The notes beneath the pieces were generated by a model. It did not search any database. It was not told the DNA's origin and worked only from the letters and a program-made list of their open reading frames with translations. Made by a program: the position numbers and the translations under genes. Positions 35,151 to 46,470 of a stretch of 64,000 nucleotides of DNA are shown one piece after another (the stretch's first letter is position 1; each line of letters begins with the position of its first letter). The DNA comes from Ipomoea triloba. Lineage: Eukaryota; Streptophyta; Magnoliopsida; Solanales; Convolvulaceae. Location: the NCBI RefSeq assembly GCF_003576645.1, contig NC_044920.1, forward strand, positions 4,164,692 to 4,228,691. Direction: 5' to 3'.

Positions 35151-35866
35151 AAAATCTCGCTTAAACGTCGGCTGACGGCCTAGCGTATCACCATAGCCGG
35201 TGGTATAAACGGTCGGCCAGCTAGGCAACCGACAAGGCGTCATAGTTGTTGATCGCATAATCTTCCTTGGCGCCCGCCGACTAGGTCTCCTAGGCACCGA
35301 TTAGGCCACCTAGTCGACTGATGAGCTAGTGTTTTTTTAAACGAAAAATTTCTCTCAATGAAATCATTTTGAGCGAAATAATCCAAAATTGTTCAAACTC
35401 TAGATGTTTTTTGGGTTAATATTTAATATTTTAGTATTATATATTACAGTATTAAATAGTTTAAAAATATCAAATCTTAAAAACAAACAAATGTTTTAAC
35501 CAAATATTTTTTTAATAAAGGATACGGGCTCATAGGCGCTGATTAATCGCCGCCTTGACACCTTAGGATCAATGCGCCTCCCGGTCGCCTGATTAGCTCC
35601 TAGCGATTTTTTCAATAATGCTTGTAATATATGAACTTTAAAGGATCAAATTGCATTATTTTACTCTCTCGAGTGTTGTATGTGTATTGTTTCTTTTCAC
35701 GTAAAAACATATAATTATATGACAAATAATACAAATTCCTACAATATCTTATAACTCCAAATAATTTTGGCTATGTTAAATAAAAGAGTAATGTGTTTAA
35801 ATGATTTTTCTAATAATACTAAACGTACTTGAAAGGACTAAAATTCACAATTCAAAAAAGAATGTA

Positions 35867-35940
35867 GCTCTTGTAGCTCAGTTGGTTAGAGCACCCGTTT
35901 AGTAAGCGGGAGGTCTTGAGTTCAAATCTCAACAAGAGCA
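35867..35940 (+). tRNA. tRNA-Thr (anticodon AGU), array copy 9
   Basis: Identical to the common array tRNA. The unit upstream contains the single N at 35012 and a partial spacer duplication. Confidence 0.92.
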
Positions 35941-37150
35941 ACTCGTAATCATAAATATAAGACTTGTTTGTTAAATCCAAATTCTATAATTTGCATAATC
36001 ATTCGTTGAATTATAAAAAATTTAATAGTTATTGTTTCAAATAATTATTAATAGTGTGCGAGGTCGGATATTATCCATGGAGCACACAATATCCTCTATA
36101 GCAATTCATTTTTGTTATTCAAACACACTTGTGAAACTCTTTTGATTCCGTTTTGTGATCCAATCTCGGTATTTTACACTGGTTACATCCTCGAATTTAT
36201 CATAGTATGAGATAGTCTAGTTGGATAACTTGTAGTCCCTAAAATAAAAATCCGTAGTGTTTTAAAAATTCATCATTTATTAAGAAAGTAGGTGTTACGA
36301 ATGTACCTCTTAATCATCATCCAAAGAGACTATTGCCTTCATGGCAAAAAATTGTAAATTTAATATGGGCAAAATAGTCATTTAGAATAACGAAATAGCC
36401 ACCTCAATATATATTTTAAAAAGTACACTTGTAATCAGTGTTGCAAAGATCTCGCCTAAACGTCGGCTGACGGCCTAGCGTATCACCATTGTGGTATAAG
36501 CGGTCGGCCAGCTAGGCAACCGACAAGGCGTCATAATTGTTGATCGCATGATCTTCCTTGGCGCCCGCCGACTAGGTCTCCTAGGCACCGATTAGGCCAC
36601 CTAGTCGACTGATGAGCTAGTGTTTTTTTAAACGAATAATTTCACTCAATGAAATCATTTTGAGCGAAATAACCCAAAATTGTTCAAAGTCTAGATGTTT
36701 TTTTGGGTTAATATTTAATATTTTAGTATTATATATTACAGTATTAAATAGTTTATAAGTATAAAAATAAACAAATGTTTTAACTAAATATTTTTTTAAC
36801 AAAGGACATGGGCTCCTAGGCGCTGATTAATCGCCGCCTTGACACATTAGGATCTATGCGCCAATCGGTCGCCTGATGAGCTCCTAACGATTTTTTCCGC
36901 AATGCTTGTAATATATGAATTTTAAAGGATCAAATTGCATTATTTTAGTCTCTCAAGTGTTGTATGTGTATTGTTTCTGTTCATGTAAAAACATATAATT
37001 ATTTGACAAATAATACAAATTCCTACAATGTCTTATAACTCCAAATAATTTTGGTTATGTTAAATAAAAGAGTAATGTGTTTAAATGATTTTTCTAATAA
37101 TACTAAACGTACTTGAAAGGACTAAAATTCACAATTCAAAAAAGAAGGTA

Positions 37151-37199
37151 GCTCTTGTAGCTCAGTTGGTTAGAGCACCCGTTTAGTAAGTGGGAGGTC
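37151..37199 (+). pseudogene. Truncated tRNA-Thr, array copy 10
   Basis: The 5' half is intact through loop TTAGTAA, although the anticodon stem has GTGGG for GCGGG. The T arm and 3' acceptor strand are deleted: after GGAGGTCA the sequence jumps to spacer. Without a B box it cannot be a normal Pol III gene. Confidence 0.92.
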
Positions 37200-38377
37200 A
37201 GAAATTCAAATTGCATATTAATTAGTTGAATTATAAAAAAATTTAATAGTTATTATTTCAATTAATTATTAATAGTGTGCGAGGTCAGATATTATCCATG
37301 GTGCACACAATATCCTCTATAACAATACATATTTGTTATTCAAACACACTTGTGAAACTCTTTTGATTTTGTTTTGTGATCCAATCTCGGTATTTACACT
37401 AGTTACATCCTCGAATTTATCATAGTATGAGATAGTCTAGTTCGATAACTTGTAGTCCCTAAAATAAAAATCCGTAGTGTTTTAAAAATTCATCATTTAT
37501 TAAGAAAGTAGGTGTGACGAATGTACCTCTTATTCATCATCCAAAGAGACTATTGCCTTCATGTCAAAAAATTGTAAATTTAATATGGGCAAAATAGTCA
37601 TTTAGAATAACGAAATAGCCACCTCAATATATATTTTAAAAAGTACACTTGTAATCAGTGTTGCAAAGATCTCGCCTAAACGTCGGCTGACGGCCTAGCG
37701 TATCACCATTGTGGTATAAGCGGTCGGCCAGCTAGGCAACCGACAAGGCGTCATAATTGTTGATCGCATGATCTTCCTTGGCGCCCGCCGACTAGGTCTC
37801 CTAGGCATCGATTAGGCCACCTAGTCGACTGATGAGCTAGTGTTTTTTTAAACGAAAAATTTCTCTCAATGAAATCATTTTGAGCGAAATAACCCAAAAT
37901 TGTTCAAACTCTAGACGTTTTTTGGGTTAATATTTAATATTTTAGTATTATATATTACAGTATTAAATAGTTTATAAATATCAAATCTTAAAAACAAACA
38001 AATGTTTTAACCAAATATTTTTTTAATAAAGGACACGGGCTCCTAGGCACTGATTAATCGCCGCCTTGACACCTTAGGATCAATGCGCCTCCAGGTCGCC
38101 TGATGAGCTCCTAGCGATTTTTTCAATAATGCTTGTAATATATGAACTTTAAAGGATCAAATTGCATTATTTTACTCTCTCGAGTGTTGTATGTGTATTG
38201 TTTCTTTTCACGTAAAAACATATAATTATATGACAAATAATACAAATTCCTACAATATCTTATAACTCCAAATAATTTTGGCTATGTTAAATAAAAGAGT
38301 AATGTGTTTAAATGATTTTTCTAATAATACTAAACGTACTTGAAAGGACTAAAATTCACAATTCAAAAAAGAACGTA

Positions 38378-38451
38378 GCTCTTGTAGCTCAGTTGGTTAG
38401 AGCACCCGTTTAGTAAGCGGGAGGTCTTGAGTTCAAATCTCAACAAGAGCA
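38378..38451 (+). tRNA. tRNA-Thr (anticodon AGU), array copy 11
   Basis: Identical to the common array tRNA, lying between two deleted copies. Both promoter boxes are intact. Confidence 0.92.
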
Positions 38452-39656
38452 ACTCGTAATCATAAATATAAGACTTATTTGTTAAATCCAAATTGTATAA
38501 TTTGCATAATCATTCGTTGAATTATAAAAAATTTAATAGTTATTGTTTCAAATAATTATTAATAGTGTGCGAGGTCGGATATTATCCATGGAGCACACAA
38601 TATCCTCTATTTGTTATTCAAACACACTTGTGAAACTCTTTTGATTTTGTTTTGTGATCCAATCTCGGTATTTTACACTAGTTACATCCTCGAATTTATC
38701 ATAGTATGAGATAGTCTAGTTCGATAACTTGTAGTCCCTAAAATAAAAATCCGTAGTGTTTTAAAAATTCATCATTTATTAAGAAAGTAGGTGTGACGAA
38801 TGTACCTCTTATTCATCATCCAAAGAGACTATTGCCTTCATGTCAAAAAATTGTAAATTTAATATGGGCAAAATAGTCATTTAGAATAACGAGATAGCCA
38901 CCTCAATATATATTTTAAAAAGTACACTTGTAATCAGTGTTGCAAGGATCTCGCCTAAACGTCGGCTGACGGCCTAGCGTATCACCATAGCCGGTGGTAT
39001 AAGCGGTCGGCCAGCTAGGCAACCGACAAGGCGTCATAATTGTTGATCGCATAATCTTCCTTGGCGCCGACTAGGTCTCCTAGGCACCGATTAGGCCACC
39101 TAGTCGACTGATGAGTTAGTGTTTTTTTAAACGAATAATTTCACTCAATGAAATCATTTTGAGCGAAATAACCCAAAATTGTACAAACTCTAGATGTTTT
39201 TTGGGTTAATATTTAATATTTTAGTATTATATATTTCAGTATTAAATAGTTTATAAATATCAAGTCTTAAAAATAAACAAATGTTTTAATCAAATATTTT
39301 TTTAATAAAGGACACGGGCTCCTAGGCGCTGATTAATCGCCGCCTTGACACCTTAGGATCTATGCGCCTCCCGGTCACCTGATGAGCTCCTAGCGATTTT
39401 TTCAACAATGCTTGTAATATATGAATTTTAAAGGATCAAATTGCATTATTTTACTCTCTCAAGTGTTGTATGTGTATTGTTTCTGTTCACGTAAAAACAT
39501 ATAATTATATGACAAATAATACAAATTCCTACAATGTCTTATAACTCCAAATAATTTTGGTTATGTTAAATAAAAGAGTAATGTGTTTAAATGATTTTTC
39601 TAATAATACTAAACGTACTTGAAAGGACTAAAATTCACAATTCAAAAAAGAACGTA

Positions 39657-39666
39657 GCTCTTGTAG
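39657..39666 (+). pseudogene. Remnant of tRNA-Thr, array copy 12
   Basis: Only GCTCTTGTAG remains before the sequence jumps to the 3' spacer (TCATAAATATAAG). The rest of the tRNA is deleted. The spacing from copy 11 is still the standard 1279 bp. Confidence 0.9.
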
Positions 39667-40203
39667 TCATAAATATAAGACTTGTTTGTTAAATCCAAAT
39701 TGTATAATTTGCATAATCATTCGTTGAATTATAAAAAATTTAATAGTTATTGTTTCAAATAATTATTAATAGTGTGCGAGGTCGGATATTATCCATGGAG
39801 CACACAATATCCTCTATTTGTTATTCAAACACACTTGTGAAACTCTTTTGATTTTGTTTTGTGATCCAATCTCGGTATTTTACACTAGTTACATCCTCGA
39901 ATTTATCATAGTATGAGATAGTCCAGTTCGATAACCTGTAGTCCCTAAAATAAAAATCCGTAGTGTTTTAAAAATTCATCATTTATTAAGAAAGTGGTGT
40001 TACGAATGTACCTCTTAATCATCATCCAAAGAGACTATTGCCTTCATGTCAAAAAATTGTAAATTTAATATGGGCAAAATAGTCATTTAGAATAACAAGA
40101 TAGCCAACTCAATATATATTTTAAAAAGTACACTTGTAATCAGTGTTGCAAAAATCTCGCCTAAACGTCGGCTGACGGCCTAGCGTATCACCATAACCGG
40201 TGG

Positions 40204-41774
40204 TGTTGGTTTTATCAACCACGGGTGGTCGTACGGCAGGCCAACACAACCGAAAAATCGACTTAACACTTGATCAGAAAACTAGAGTGACTTTTCAGCC
40301 GTCTTTTGTATTACGAATTGCCTTTTAGTACAATATATTGCTTATTCCTCTCTCAAGGCTTGGAACCTCTATTTATACATGCTAGGAGGGATCTTTCCCT
40401 TTGGAAACTCTAAGTTACCATATTTAAGTTTAGAAACTCTTTCCCTATTATATTTAGACACTTACCTATTCTATCTCGACCTTACTTCCCTATCTTCGCC
40501 TTTTGCCTCCTGACTCCTTTAGGAAACTCCCATAACCGCCTTTCTCACACCTCTCTTTCTCACACCTCCTTATTTCCCTCAGCCTCGGCTTTTAGGTCGG
40601 TCCAAGCCGACTCATCCCTTTTGATCCATCTTTCCTTCCATGGTAATTAACTGTTTCAATAGCACTTGTTCAATCACTCTGAGTCTAAGATCTTCAGCTG
40701 CCTTGTCACAAACCTTCGGCCGGCCGACTCATCATCGACCGGTCCACGCCGCATCATCGCACCTTCCTCTGAGTCTTTCAAGCTCATCAGTTTCTCTTCT
40801 TGTCACATTTCATTGGTCGTCCTTACTACTTTTTCCGAACTATTAGTACCGAGCTTTAATCCTTCCCCTATCATGTAGTCCCTCAGTTTTCCAAGTCACG
40901 TAGAGCACGACTTGGGGAACTATCTTATTTTCGCCAACTACCTTACAGTCTGCTTCTTACCCCTATCCAACCGATCGTTCCTCTATCCTTCTAACTCGAC
41001 CCTTCCTTTGTCTTCCAGTTTAAAAGATTTTTTTACTCCCCCCCCCACCCACCCAGGTTCCTCACTTTCCTTTGTTACGCGAAGCACGACATAGAAAAGT
41101 ACAGTGCTGCAATCCGTAGTGAGCTTAACACCATTCACCATACTTTGTGTTGACTCTTTTACTCCCCTATTTCAAGGAAGAGTGAAGGGATTCTTTTGCC
41201 AACTCCTTTTTCAAGGAAATATAAAAGGCTTTTATGGTTGAGTCTTTTTTCAAGGACGAGTGAAAGGCTTTTTATGGCCGAGTCCTTTTTCAAGGACGAG
41301 TGAAAGGCTTTTTATAGCCGAGTCCTTTTTCAAAGACGAGTGAAAGACTTTTCATAGCTGAGTCCTTATTAGTGAAAGACTTTTTATAGCCGAGTCCTTA
41401 TTAGTGAAAGGTTTTTTATAGCCGAGTCCTTTTTCGAGGACAAGTGAAAGGCTTTTTATAGCTTACTCCTTTTTCAAGATAATATTAGTCAGCCGTCGCG
41501 CGTCAGAGGGATGACTCATCCCTTTTGATCCATCTTTCCTTCCATGGTAATTAACTATTTCAATAGCACTTGTTCAATTACTCTAAGTCTAAGATCTTCA
41601 GCTGCCTTGTCACAAACCTTTGCCCGGCCGACTCATCATCGACCGACCCACGCCGCATCATCGCACCTTCCTCCGAGTCTTTAAAGCTCGGTTTCTCTTA
41701 TTGCCGCATTTCATTGGTCGTCCTTACTACTTATTCCGAACTATTAGTACCGACCCTTAATCTTTCCCCCATCA
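40204..41774 (-). mobile_element. Solo LTR inside an array MITE
   Basis: It starts TGTTGGTTTTATCAACC and ends CCCCCATCA, flanked by the 5-bp duplication GGTGG at 40199-40203 and 41775-41779. On the minus strand a TATAAATAG box (40369-40377) lies about 165 bp from the 3' end, as in a U3-R-U5 layout. There is no internal domain, so this is a solo LTR of about 1.57 kb left by LTR-LTR recombination. It splits the MITE that starts at 40141. Confidence 0.82.
40609..41774. repeat. Internal duplications of the solo LTR
   Basis: Bases 40609-40873 recur at 41513-41774 with about 10 percent differences (both start GACTCATCCCTTTTGATCC). Between them, 41158-41480 holds 40-bp tandem repeats with the wording AGTCCTTTTTCAAGGACGAG. 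Small open frames here are repeat-derived. Confidence 0.85.
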
Positions 41775-42851
41775 GGTGGTCTAAGCGGTCTACTAACTAG
41801 GCGACCGACAAGGCTGCCAATGCGCCACCTAGGCGTCATAGGAGCTGATCGCATAGGCTTCCTTGATGCCGACTAGGCCTCCTAGGCACTGACTAGGCCA
41901 CCTAATCGAGATGATCTAGTTTTTTTTTAAATGAATTATTTCACTCAATGAAATCATTTTGCGCGAAATAACCAAAAATTGTTCAAACTCTAGATGTTTT
42001 TTAGGTTAATATTTAATATTTTAGTATTATATTTTAAAGTATTAGATAGTTTATAATTATCAAGTCTTAAAAATAATAAAATATTTTAAAAAGTACACTT
42101 GTAATCAGTGTTGCAAAAATCACGCCTAGCCACCGACTGACCGCCTAGCATATCACCATAATCGATGGTCTAGGCAGCCAACAAAGCTGTCTAAGCCTAC
42201 TAAGCTCTGATCGCCTAGTCCTCCTAGGCTCCATCTAGGCCTCCTAGGCGCCGACTAGGCCGCATAGTCAATTGATTAGCTAGTGTTCTCTTTTCTTTTT
42301 TTTTTTTAAACGCATTGTCTTACTCAATGACATCATTTTTCGCGAAATAATCTAAAAATTTTCAAACTCTAGATGTTTTTTTAAGTAAATAATTAATATT
42401 TTAGTATTGTCTATTAAAGTATTAAATAGTTTATAATTATCAAGTGTTACAAATTTTAAACAAATTTTTTAAAAGTAAAAAAATAAAATAAAAAAAATAC
42501 CCAGGCTCCTAGGCACCGATTAATCGCAACCTAGTCTCCTTAGGCGTTATGCGCCCCACGGGCGCCCGATGAGCGCTTAGCGATTTTTTCAACCATGCTT
42601 GTAATGTATGATTTCTAAAGGATCAAACTATATTATGTTACTATCTCAAAAGCTGTATGATGTGCTTTGTTTTTGGTCGTGTAAAAACATAGAAGTATAT
42701 GTTATCATATATGAGAAAAAATACAAATTGCCTACTATATGTTATAACTCATAATAATTTTGGTTATGTTAAATAAAAAGAGTAATGTGTTTAAATGATT
42801 TTTCTAATAATACTACACTTGAAATGACTAAAATTCACAAATTAAAAGCTA

Positions 42852-42925
42852 GCTCTGGTAGCTCAGTTGGTTACAACACTAGTTTAGTAAGCAGAAGGTC
42901 TTGAGTTTAATTGTCAACAAGAGCA
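42852..42925 (+). pseudogene. Diverged tRNA-Thr, array copy 13
   Basis: Length is 74 nt and loop TTAGTAA is kept, but the D stem reads CAAC for GAGC, the anticodon stem is CTAGT/GCAGA with mismatches, and the B box is GTTTAATTG. It lies in the old right part of the array and is probably inactive. Confidence 0.82.
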
Positions 42926-43880
42926 ACTGGTAAATATAATTTGAAAGTTCCATTTAAATAGTATAATTTATGTTTCGTTAAATTTTAAAAATTATTCTAA
43001 AAAAAACTTAAAAATTATTATATATTTTAAATAATTAATAGTGTGTTCTAGGTTGGGTTCGTATCTAACTAACTTGTGTCGGTCTTATGTTCTGCAAATA
43101 TTGATATTGTTATCCATGGAGCACACAATATCCTTTATAACAATACATCTTTATTATTCTTAAAGTTGTGAAGGTCTTTTGATTTTGTTTGTGATCCAAT
43201 CTCTATATTATATTTTAGATTAGCTCTCGAATTTATCTTAGTATGAGATAATCTAGTTCGGTAACTTGTAGCCCCTAAAATAACACTCTGTAGTGTTTTG
43301 AAAATTCATTTATTAAGAAAGTAGGTGTTACAAATATACCCATTAATCATCATCCAAAGAGGCTATTGCCTTCATGTATAAAAAAGTGTCATTTTAATAT
43401 GGCCAAAATAGTCATTTAGAATACTAAGATAGCCCCCTCAAAAGATATTTTAAAAATTACACTTGTAATCAGTGTTGCAAAAATCCCGCATAGACGCAAA
43501 TTACAAGGTGCCGACTGGCCTCCAGCATATCACCATAATCGGTAGTGTAGGCGGCCAACAAGGCCCCCTAAGCACCACCTAGGCCTCCTAGGCACCGTTT
43601 ATGCCGCCTAGTCAATTGATTAGCTAGTGTTCATTTCTTTCTTTTTTCTTTTTAAATGAATTATTTCACTCAATGACATCGTTTTGAGTAAAATAATTCA
43701 AAATTGTTCAAGCTCTAAATGTTTTTTTTAGGTTAATATTTAATATTTTAGTATTATCTATTAAGTATTAAATAATTTATAATTATAAAGTCTTAAAAAT
43801 ATTAACAAAATTTAAACAAATTTTTAAAAAAATACACGGGCACCTCGTCGCCGATTAATCATCGCCTAGCCATACTTAGC

Positions 43881-44573
43881 ATAGTGTTTTAGGTTTATAT
43901 TTCTCAATTGTCATTTTCAACTCTACGCCTTATCCATTCTTCAAGTCAGATTTGTTTTCTTCACGATGTCATAATCACAAGTTCAACATTGCGTTAGAGA
44001 TGAATGAAGGTTTGAAAATGAATGAAGATTTATAAATTATTTACATTTAAAATTAATTATTTGTATTTTAAAATTAGATATATATTTTTTTAATGGTATG
44101 CTTGATAATTTGTGATTTTGATTTTTAAATTTTTGAAATATTGTATTATAATTCTATTTGCATCTAATCCGTCAAATCCGCTATTAACAAACCAGATTTA
44201 ATGGAATATGCACCGCTAGTATATGTGGGTGTGGATAGGATTTTTCAAATACAACTTTAGCAGATTCGATACGAATTCACCCCAAATCTACTCCAATCCG
44301 CTCCGCGTTCACACTTTGTCACAATCAATGATAAAATATTTTGGTTATTTAAATGATATTCATTTTCTATCTCTTGTCCAATCAAACACAAGAATATATA
44401 TGATTCCTCCTACAATTCAATATTTATTCCCTTTGTGAACCAAAGTATAATAGAATTCATATTCTATTCCTTTCTTATTCTATTCCTATTAAAATTCTAT
44501 TTTATTCACTTTATTTTTATTCTTTGAACCAAACGCCACATTAAGGTTTACCTAAAGTTTAAGTTGAAGATTT
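43881..44573. other. AT-rich intergenic DNA right of the array
   Basis: No gene or bounded element is recognised. The 71-codon frame at 44223-44438 has no domain. A passage with TCTATTCC-type words at 44455-44540 may be part of an old MITE. Confidence 0.35.
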
Positions 44574-45025
44574 AGAAAAAATAGTCAAATAGGCACCTAA
44601 ACTTTACATAAAAAAATCAATTAGACCTCTAAACATTAAAAAAAATACAATTAAACCGTCAAACATATTATTTTCGTGCAACTAAATCCACCAACCTGTT
44701 ATAGGCGGTCATTCCTATTCCGGCGAAAAATCCGACGAATCTCTGGCCACAATCACTTCTGGTCACCTTCTCCCGGGAAAGGTGACTAGAAATGTTATGG
44801 CCGCCTTCTCTAGGAGAAGGCAATCATTTGGTCAATTGTCAATTTTTCTAATAAAATTCCTCCAGAACGAGGCTGATTGAAAATAAATGCCGGTCAACGG
44901 CAAAAGTGACGGTCAACTGCGTAATTTTACTGGTTACCTATAAATTTGACTTATTTGACAAAAAATAACATGTTTGATGATTTAATTGCACTTTTTTTAA
45001 ATTTTAGGAGCCTAATTAATTTTTT

Positions 45026-46174
45026 GAGTTAATTCCAGCAATGGTCCTCCGACTATATTGATTTTCTAAAATTAGTCATCGACTTTTAATTTGGACAATT
45101 TAGGTCCCTTGACTTTCAAATTTTTTCCAATGTTAGTCTTTTCATTAAATTTTGGTTAAGTTGAGGTCAAATGAAGAGGTAAATTGTCCGTTCACCTATT
45201 TAGGGTATTATTACTCATAGGGAAAATGACACTTTTTCCCCCTATGTTATGTGCATATAGCACTTTTTCCCTCTGTGTTATTAAAGTGGTAGTTTTTCCC
45301 CCCTAAAATGTTAAATTAACATTGTTACCCTTAAAAATAATTATTTCATTTATTTTTCTTCTCCAACAAATTATTACTTATATGTATGGATGATCACAAT
45401 TCGGTTCGAACCTAACCAAACACTATAGCAATCATACCGAAATAGTATGAACGGTTTTGGTTACGATTCAAAACCGAAAAATAAAATTAAATAATTGTTG
45501 AACCGTGAACCAGAACTTAACCACAACCATATATAGTGAAAATGATCAAACACTTATTTCGATAAATCGGTACGATTCGGTTCCAATTTCGATTTTGAAC
45601 CGCCAATCAAAACTTATTTATTTATTTATTTATTTATATAATTTTATTTCTTATTTAAAAATAGTCTAAATTCAACAATTATTTTATTTTATTTTAAGGG
45701 CAAAAATGTCAACCTAACATTACAGGGGAGAAAACTACCACTTTGAAAATAACTTAGGGGGGAAAACTGCCACTTTAATAACATAGGGGGGAAAAGTGCT
45801 ATAAGCACATAACATAGGGGGAAAAAGTGTCATTTTCCCTTACTCATATTTCTCCAATCCTATACCCTGTATATATGAATATAATCTCAGTCGAAGTATC
45901 AATCGAAGCCATATAATCACAGTCGAAGAGACTTCGACTAAGATTATATTCGTATATATAGCGTATAAGACATGAGAAATACGAGTAATAATACACTAAA
46001 CAGATGAACGAGCAATTTTACCCCTTCATTTGACATCAACTTAACCGAAATTTGACGAAAGGACCAACATTGGAAAAAATTTGAAAGTCAAGGAGCTTAA
46101 ATTGTCCAAATTAAAAGTCGGAGACTAATTTTTGAAAATCAACATAGTCGGAGGACCATTGCTGGAATTAGCTC
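45026..46174. mobile_element. Middle Mutator-like element of the nest, 10-bp target duplication
   Basis: Ends are GAGTTAATTCCAGCAATGG and its inverse finishing AATTAGCTC. The perfect 10-bp repeat TTAATTTTTT flanks it at 45016-45025 and 46175-46184. The arms pair over about 180 bp. The inner element at 45220-45839 was inserted into its left arm. Confidence 0.87.
45220..45839. mobile_element. Innermost TIR element of the nest, 9-bp target duplication
   Basis: It starts GGGAAAATGACACTTTTTCC and ends with the inverse, flanked by the perfect repeat TTACTCATA at 45211-45219 and 45840-45848. The 620-bp sequence pairs with itself over most of its length and contains no frame. A truncated inverted copy lies at 8430-8996. 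TTTA-type microsatellite sits near 45608-45636. Confidence 0.9.
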
Positions 46175-46223
46175 TTAATTTTTTTGTGTAAAATTTAAGC
46201 GCCTATTTAACCCTTTTCTCAAA

Positions 46224-46395
46224 GGAAAATTATTGTGTGGACCATGGTCCACACAGTGCTATGTGGAATTGTGGATCACAACAAAATGTACATGTTTAAT
46301 ATACTAAAATTACATTATTTGTGTACTGAATGTATATTATTTGGTAGTATGATCTATACAGTTATATAAACCATGATGCACACAATAATGATTGT
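46224..46395. mobile_element. MITE with GTGTGGACCATGG ends
   Basis: The left end AATTATTGTGTGGACCATGG is inverted, with mismatches, at the right as CACAATAATGATT. The size is about 170 bp. The next element (46471-47367) has related ends. Confidence 0.6.
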
Positions 46396-46470
46396 TTCTC
46401 AAGAGTTACTTTAATCCTTTCGATTATTTGATCATAATAAGCCCAACCTATGGGCCAATTTGGCAATTTA

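Larger units (their letters stand above)
20234..43880. repeat. Tandem array of ~1.28 kb units, each with a tRNA-Thr gene and a hAT MITE
   Basis: tRNA start positions are 20567, 22025, 27825, 29104, 30383, 31662, 33022, 34449, 35867, 37151, 38378, 39657 and 42852. The commonest spacing is exactly 1279 bp (27825 to 31662, and 38378 to 39657). A copia element explains the 5.8 kb gap and a solo LTR plus a deletion explain the 3.2 kb gap. Each unit also has an AT-rich spacer and a ~470-bp MITE. Central units are almost identical, whereas those beyond 41,775 are strongly diverged. The left edge cuts into a MITE at about 20,234. The array reads as a satellite-like amplification of a tRNA locus. Confidence 0.95.
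44574..46220. mobile_element. Outermost TIR element of a three-level nest
   Basis: The left end near AGTCAAATAGGCACCTAAAC is matched in inverse at the right (GCGCCTATTTAACCC near 46200). Inside, ACATGTTTGATGATTTAATTG near 44970 matches inversely the left arm around 44645. The middle element at 45026-46174 interrupts its right arm. The GC-rich centre (44700-44900) pairs with itself. A target duplication was not resolved. Confidence 0.65.

Noticed and set aside
40640..41800. Open frames rich in Ser and Pro (68-76 codons)
   Set aside because: They lie in the duplicated ends of the solo LTR and appear twice for that reason; no coding signature.
20567..42925. Transfer of organellar DNA as the source of the tRNA-Thr copies
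   Set aside because: The AGU anticodon is of nuclear type, whereas plastid Thr tRNAs use GGU or UGU, and no other organellar genes are nearby.
20234..43880. CRISPR-like or viral tandem array
   Set aside because: Units are 1.28 kb, carry a eukaryotic tRNA and a MITE, and have no short repeat-spacer pattern; the genome is plainly plant nuclear.
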